A stretch of DNA of 64,000 nt from positions 1 through 64,000 of the forward strand of contig NZ_FNGV01000018.1 in the NCBI RefSeq assembly GCF_900103215.1, given 5' to 3'. This DNA is from Kriegella aquimaris. Its GTDB lineage: Bacteria; Bacteroidota; Bacteroidia; Flavobacteriales; Flavobacteriaceae. The notes beneath the pieces are model-generated. The model saw nothing but the letters and a program-made list of their open reading frames with translations. It made no database searches and was not told the origin of the DNA. This document shows, in pieces, positions 60,986 through 64,000 of this stretch (within the stretch, counting starts at the first letter, position 1; each line of letters begins with the position of its first letter). The translations under genes and the position numbers were made by a program.

Positions 60986-61933
60986 ATGCTTACAAGAAGG
61001 CATATTCGGGTAAAGGTGATGCAATGCATTTATGCCTTGACACAATCTAAAGACGATTCCCTTGAAAAACAGGAAAAGTTTTTAAAGGTAAGTATTGAAA
61101 ATATGTACACTTTATATCTGCTGAATCTCAGTCTTTTGATTGAAGTACAGCAAATGGCCGCCAAGCAGGTAAAGCTTTCTTCGAAGAAGTATATGGCCAG
61201 TGCTACGGATGCTTATCCTAATAAAGAAAAATTCGTTCAGAATAGGGTGTTGGCGCAAATTGTGGGCAATACGCGTTTAAAGAATGAGTTTGACAACAGA
61301 AAATTAAAAAACTGGTATCTCAACGATGAATATGTAAAACTCATTTATAAGGAGATCGTTGAAAGCGATATTTACGCCAAGTACATGACGAGTGCATCGA
61401 GCACCTATGAATTGGATAAACAATTTATGTTGCAACTTTTCAAAGAGATTATTGCGCCGAACGAGAAAATTTATGAATATCTGGAAGATGATAAGCTGAC
61501 TTGGGTCGACGATATTCCGATTGTGAACACTTATATCGTGAAGCAGCTTAAAAAGGTAAAAGAAGACCAAGATGATGGCTTTTTTCTGCCTAGGTTACTG
61601 AAAGATGATGCTGATATGGATTTTGCCAAAAAACTCTTGACCAAAACATTGCTGAACGATGCGAAATTGGAAAAAGAGATTGAGGGTAAAACTCCGAATT
61701 GGGACAAAGATCGTATTGCTGATATCGATTCTATTCTTTTGAAAATGGCAATATGTGAGGTTCTTAATTTTCCTTCAATTCCAGAAAAGGTCACAATGAA
61801 CGAGTTTCTTGAGATAGCCAAAGAATATTCAACGCCCAAGAGCAGTATTTTTATTAATGGAATTCTTGATAAATTACTCAAGGAATACAAGGCCGACGGC
61901 AAACTAAATAAAACAGGTCGAGGGCTGTTATAA
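60986..61933 (+). CDS. nusB: Transcription antitermination factor NusB
   Basis: 315 residues, far longer than E. coli NusB (139), but usual for Bacteroidota. MLTRRHIRVKVMQCIYAL is the conserved N-terminus. The NusB helical core maps to the C-terminal half (DRIADIDSILLKMAICEVLNFPSIPEKVTMNEFLEIAKEYS, with typical LLRMAIYEL-like helix). NusB with NusE (S10) binds boxA RNA in rRNA transcripts. The N-terminal extra part (about 20-180) is specific to this lineage. It heads a run with DUF1573 and yajC. Confidence 0.92.
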   Translation: MLTRRHIRVKVMQCIYALTQSKDDSLEKQEKFLKVSIENMYTLYLLNLSLLIEVQQMAAKQVKLSSKKYMASATDAYPNKEKFVQNRVLAQIVGNTRLKNEFDNRKLKNWYLNDEYVKLIYKEIVESDIYAKYMTSASSTYELDKQFMLQLFKEIIAPNEKIYEYLEDDKLTWVDDIPIVNTYIVKQLKKVKEDQDDGFFLPRLLKDDADMDFAKKLLTKTLLNDAKLEKEIEGKTPNWDKDRIADIDSILLKMAICEVLNFPSIPEKVTMNEFLEIAKEYSTPKSSIFINGILDKLLKEYKADGKLNKTGRGLL

Positions 61934-61943
61934 AATATTTCTT

Positions 61944-61951
61944 TAATTTTG
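61944..61951 (+). promoter_or_regulatory. -7 box for the DUF1573-yajC pair
   Basis: TAATTTTG, 58 nt before the DUF1573 ATG and just after the nusB stop. Suggests the pair can be transcribed on its own. Confidence 0.45.
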
Positions 61952-62009
61952 CAGTTTAAATAAATTGAATAGGTATCTCTCAATTAATTAATATTAAAAA
62001 TCCTGAGTT

Positions 62010-62483
62010 ATGAAAAGAATAATTTTGGCATTTGGTTTAGTAGGTCTGTTTATTACAGCATCTTGTAAAGACAATGCATCAAGCAAAATAAAAAGCGACA
62101 ATGTGGCCGTGGCCGCAGAGCGTGACGAAGCTGGAAAACAAGTTCCTGTGATGGAGTTCGAGAAAGCGGAGCACGATTTCGGTACTATCGATCAAAATAC
62201 ACCACAAGAAACCGTTTTTAAATTTACCAATACCGGTAATGCACCGTTGATTATCACCGATGCCAAGAGTAGCTGTGGGTGTACGGTACCAGATCCACCG
62301 AAAGACCCAATTGCTCCTGGTGAAACAGGTGAGTTAAAGGTGAAATTTAACGGATCAGGGCAAAATCAAGTGACTAAAACAATAACTGTAACCGCGAACA
62401 CTGAAAAAGGTCAAGAGCTTTTGCGTATTAAAGCTTTTGTTACCCCTAAAGATGCCGCACCAAAGGGTCCTGTTGCCCAATAA
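62010..62483 (+). CDS. DUF1573 lipoprotein
   Basis: 157 residues with a signal ending in TASC (C19). The DUF1573 domain is an Ig-like beta sandwich: FEKAEHDFGTIDQNTPQETVF, then FTNTGNAPLIITDAKSSCGCTVP with the conserved CGC pair, then PGETGELKVKFN. In the family the domain is a periplasmic or surface adhesin-like module, and the CGC motif may bind metal. The mature N-terminus is acidic and flexible. It stands between nusB and yajC, a typical flavobacterial neighbourhood. Confidence 0.93.
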   Translation: MKRIILAFGLVGLFITASCKDNASSKIKSDNVAVAAERDEAGKQVPVMEFEKAEHDFGTIDQNTPQETVFKFTNTGNAPLIITDAKSSCGCTVPDPPKDPIAPGETGELKVKFNGSGQNQVTKTITVTANTEKGQELLRIKAFVTPKDAAPKGPVAQ

Positions 62484-62508
62484 TTAATTAACTAAAAAGA
62501 ACACATAC

Positions 62509-62796
62509 ATGGGTGACATTGGACAATTTCTTCCGATGATTTTGATTTTTGTCGTAGCTTATTTTTTTATGATACGACCTCAAATGAAACGTCAAAAAGA
62601 TGAAAAGAAGTTTGCCGCAGAATTAAAGCGAGGTGATCGCGTTATCACCAAAAGTGGTTTACATGGCAAAGTGGTCGAACTGAACGACAAGGATTCTTCT
62701 TGTGTTTTAGAGACCATGGCCGGAAAGCTAAAATTTGATCGTTCGGCCATTTCTCTAGAGATGAGCAAAAAACTAAGTGCACCCGAGAAAAAATAA
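62509..62796 (+). CDS. yajC: Preprotein translocase subunit YajC
   Basis: 95 residues with one membrane span (about 9-25, LILIFVVAYFFMIRP-like) directly followed by the conserved cytosolic QMKRQKDEKKFAAELKRGDRVIT. VVELNDKDSSCVLE completes the small beta domain. YajC joins SecDF and YidC at the Sec channel. No secDF lies within the window. The gene ends 24 nt before a strong terminator. Confidence 0.95.
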   Translation: MGDIGQFLPMILIFVVAYFFMIRPQMKRQKDEKKFAAELKRGDRVITKSGLHGKVVELNDKDSSCVLETMAGKLKFDRSAISLEMSKKLSAPEKK

Positions 62797-62814
62797 GGGC
62801 ACGATAATATTTTT

Positions 62815-62850
62815 AAAAAAGCACCAATTTTGAAATTGGTGCTTTTTTTT
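62815..62850 (+). terminator. Terminator after yajC
   Basis: GCACCAATTT (62821-62830), loop tg, AAATTGGTGC (62833-62842), then eight T. A-run on the left makes it bidirectional. Confidence 0.93.
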
Positions 62851-63010
62851 GCCAAAATTTGAAGGTTACACGATTTTTTTATGTTCATTGAACATCTGCG
62901 TGTAACTTATTTCTGGTCTTAAGGGAAGTGAATTTAAAAGGTTTCCCTCGTTGTTTATTGTAGTTGTTTAGCGCTAAAATTGCTATATTCATAGCCGTAA
63001 ATACTGTAAT

Positions 63011-64000
63011 ATGCAAAGCAATCGACGCAACTTTATCAAAAAGAGCACCTTGGCAATCGCTGGTACCAGCGCCTCTGTTCTCTTTCCTATGGAATTATTG
63101 GCCACTATACGAAAAAGAGTAGGTCCTAATGATCGAATCAATGTAGGTTTGATTGGGTGCAATGGTATGGGTTTTAGTGACCTGACCTCCATGTTGAAGA
63201 TTAGTGAAGTAAACGTAATCGCCCTATGTGATGTAGATAAGAGTGTTCTTGAGGCACGTACGGCCGACTTGGAAAAAGCAGGTCTTAAAAAACCGATGTG
63301 GTATCGAGATTATAGAAAGTTGCTGGAGAACCCTGATATCGACGTGGTCCTTATCGGTACGCCGGACCATTGGCACTGTCTGCAATTGACCGATGCTTTA
63401 ATGGCGGGCAAGGATGTTTATTGTGAAAAGCCAATTGCAAATTCAGTTCAAGAAGCCAACATCATGCTTAATTATGTGGGCTCTAGCGATCGAATGGTTC
63501 AAATTGGTCAATGGCAACGAAGCCAGCCTCATTTTGTCGATGCCATTAATTTTGTACATTCAGGTAAATTGGGTGAAATACGGTTGTCTAAAGCTTGGGC
63601 CTACCAAGGTTGGATGAAACCTGTGCCTATACTTCCCGATAGTGCACCACCTGAGGGGGTAGATTATCAAATGTGGCTTGGTCCCGCGCCAGAACGTTCC
63701 TTTAATCCCAATCGGTTCCATTTTAATTTTAGATGGTTTTGGGATTATGCTGGGGGACTTATGACCGATTGGGGTGTACATCTTATCGATTATGCGCTTT
63801 ATGGTATGAAGGCCGGTACCCCGAAATCTGTAATGGCCCTTGGGGGAAAATTCGCCTATAAAGATGATGCCTCTGAAACACCTGATACCCTGCAAACCGT
63901 TTACGAATATGACGGCTTCTCGATACTTTGGGAGCATGCCACTGGAATAAGTAACGGTAATTACGGCCGAGACCACGGAATTTCTTTTATTGGCAACAAT
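63011..64000 (+). CDS. Gfo/Idh/MocA-family oxidoreductase, Tat-exported (cut by window end)
   Basis: 330 codons from ATG 63011, still open at base 64000. The N-terminus SNRRNFIKKSTLAIAGTSAS has a twin-arginine motif (RRNFIK) and a following hydrophobic stretch, so it is exported folded with its cofactor. Rossmann INVGLIGCNGMG (about 41-52), then IGTPDHWHCLQLTD and the catalytic EKP in VYCEKPIANS. TDWGVHLIDYAL holds the conserved substrate-contact residues. Such proteins act on sugars or inositols with NAD(P). The C-terminal part lies outside, so length and neighbours are unknown. Confidence 0.9.
   Translation, partial: MQSNRRNFIKKSTLAIAGTSASVLFPMELLATIRKRVGPNDRINVGLIGCNGMGFSDLTSMLKISEVNVIALCDVDKSVLEARTADLEKAGLKKPMWYRDYRKLLENPDIDVVLIGTPDHWHCLQLTDALMAGKDVYCEKPIANSVQEANIMLNYVGSSDRMVQIGQWQRSQPHFVDAINFVHSGKLGEIRLSKAWAYQGWMKPVPILPDSAPPEGVDYQMWLGPAPERSFNPNRFHFNFRWFWDYAGGLMTDWGVHLIDYALYGMKAGTPKSVMALGGKFAYKDDASETPDTLQTVYEYDGFSILWEHATGISNGNYGRDHGISFIGNN

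Noticed and set aside
1-64000. CRISPR arrays, prophage, insertion sequences, rRNA
   Set aside because: No regularly spaced direct repeats, transposase, integrase, phage structural genes or rRNA sequence were seen anywhere.

Overview
This 64 kb window is chromosomal DNA of a member of the Flavobacteriaceae (Bacteroidota), probably marine. Several signs agree: promoters of the Bacteroidota type (TAnnTTTG near -7, sometimes with a TTG about 17-20 nt further upstream), a type III glutamine synthetase, weak ribosome binding sites, many lipoproteins and outer-membrane barrels, and families largely confined to this phylum (DUF3276/PUR, DUF4920, PPIase fusion, two-motif DnaJ). The genus cannot be fixed from sequence reading alone. 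No rRNA, prophage, insertion sequence or CRISPR array is visible. The only strongly accessory piece is a cassette-like module at 1-720.

Layout. 1-1057: cassette-like VOC gene between structured repeats, then tRNA-Arg(ACG). 1226-5256: apt, two very small genes, and a BlaI/BlaR1-type repressor-sensor pair with a tandem operator. 5365-9794: Ca/Na antiporter, then divergent type II (glnA) and type III (glnN) glutamine synthetases. 9987-11168: purM. 11310-14766: an extracytoplasmic redox operon (Rieske, thioredoxin, ApbE, DUF4266, DUF3570). 14763-17793: orphan ABC pair, prfA, pyrF. 17814-25801: mixed metabolic, regulatory and envelope genes (DUF4197, purU, Lrp, MscS, hydrolases, DUF1684). 25872-28801: ammonium module glnK-amtB-porin. 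28966-30466: crcB and a cluster of small membrane proteins. 30508-36249: MazG-like, ilvE, DUF4920, mnmD, epimerase, grpE-dnaJ. 36663-41874: a five-gene run (ABC exporter, MscS, DUF6268 barrel, NtrC-like regulator). 42783-46191: PPK2, M28 peptidase, cyclophilin-FKBP fusion. 46344-53363: further tiny membrane proteins, csp, lipoprotein pair, peroxiredoxin, YfiT-like, thioredoxin-like, SBF transporter and acyltransferase. 53533-60801: membrane alpha/beta hydrolase, M14 peptidase, PUR protein, MsbA-like exporter. 60986-64000: nusB, DUF1573, yajC and a truncated Tat-exported Gfo/Idh/MocA oxidoreductase.

Genes working together. Two nitrogen loci 20 kb apart (glnA/glnN and glnK-amtB-porin) share a near-identical upstream element, CCCT-N8-ATGGG, present three times. 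It is a good candidate binding site for an undescribed nitrogen regulator. Four tiny proteins missed by normal size cut-offs (29355-29534, 29891-30061, 46344-46427, 46527-46619) share an N-terminal membrane segment with F4, L8, L11 and N15 invariant, and look like a new micro-protein family. The ApbE/DUF4266/DUF3570 operon is the best candidate for an uncharacterised exported redox system.

Start codons were adjusted where the longest frame began at a non-ATG codon and a better supported internal ATG exists. Where no ATG is available this is stated.
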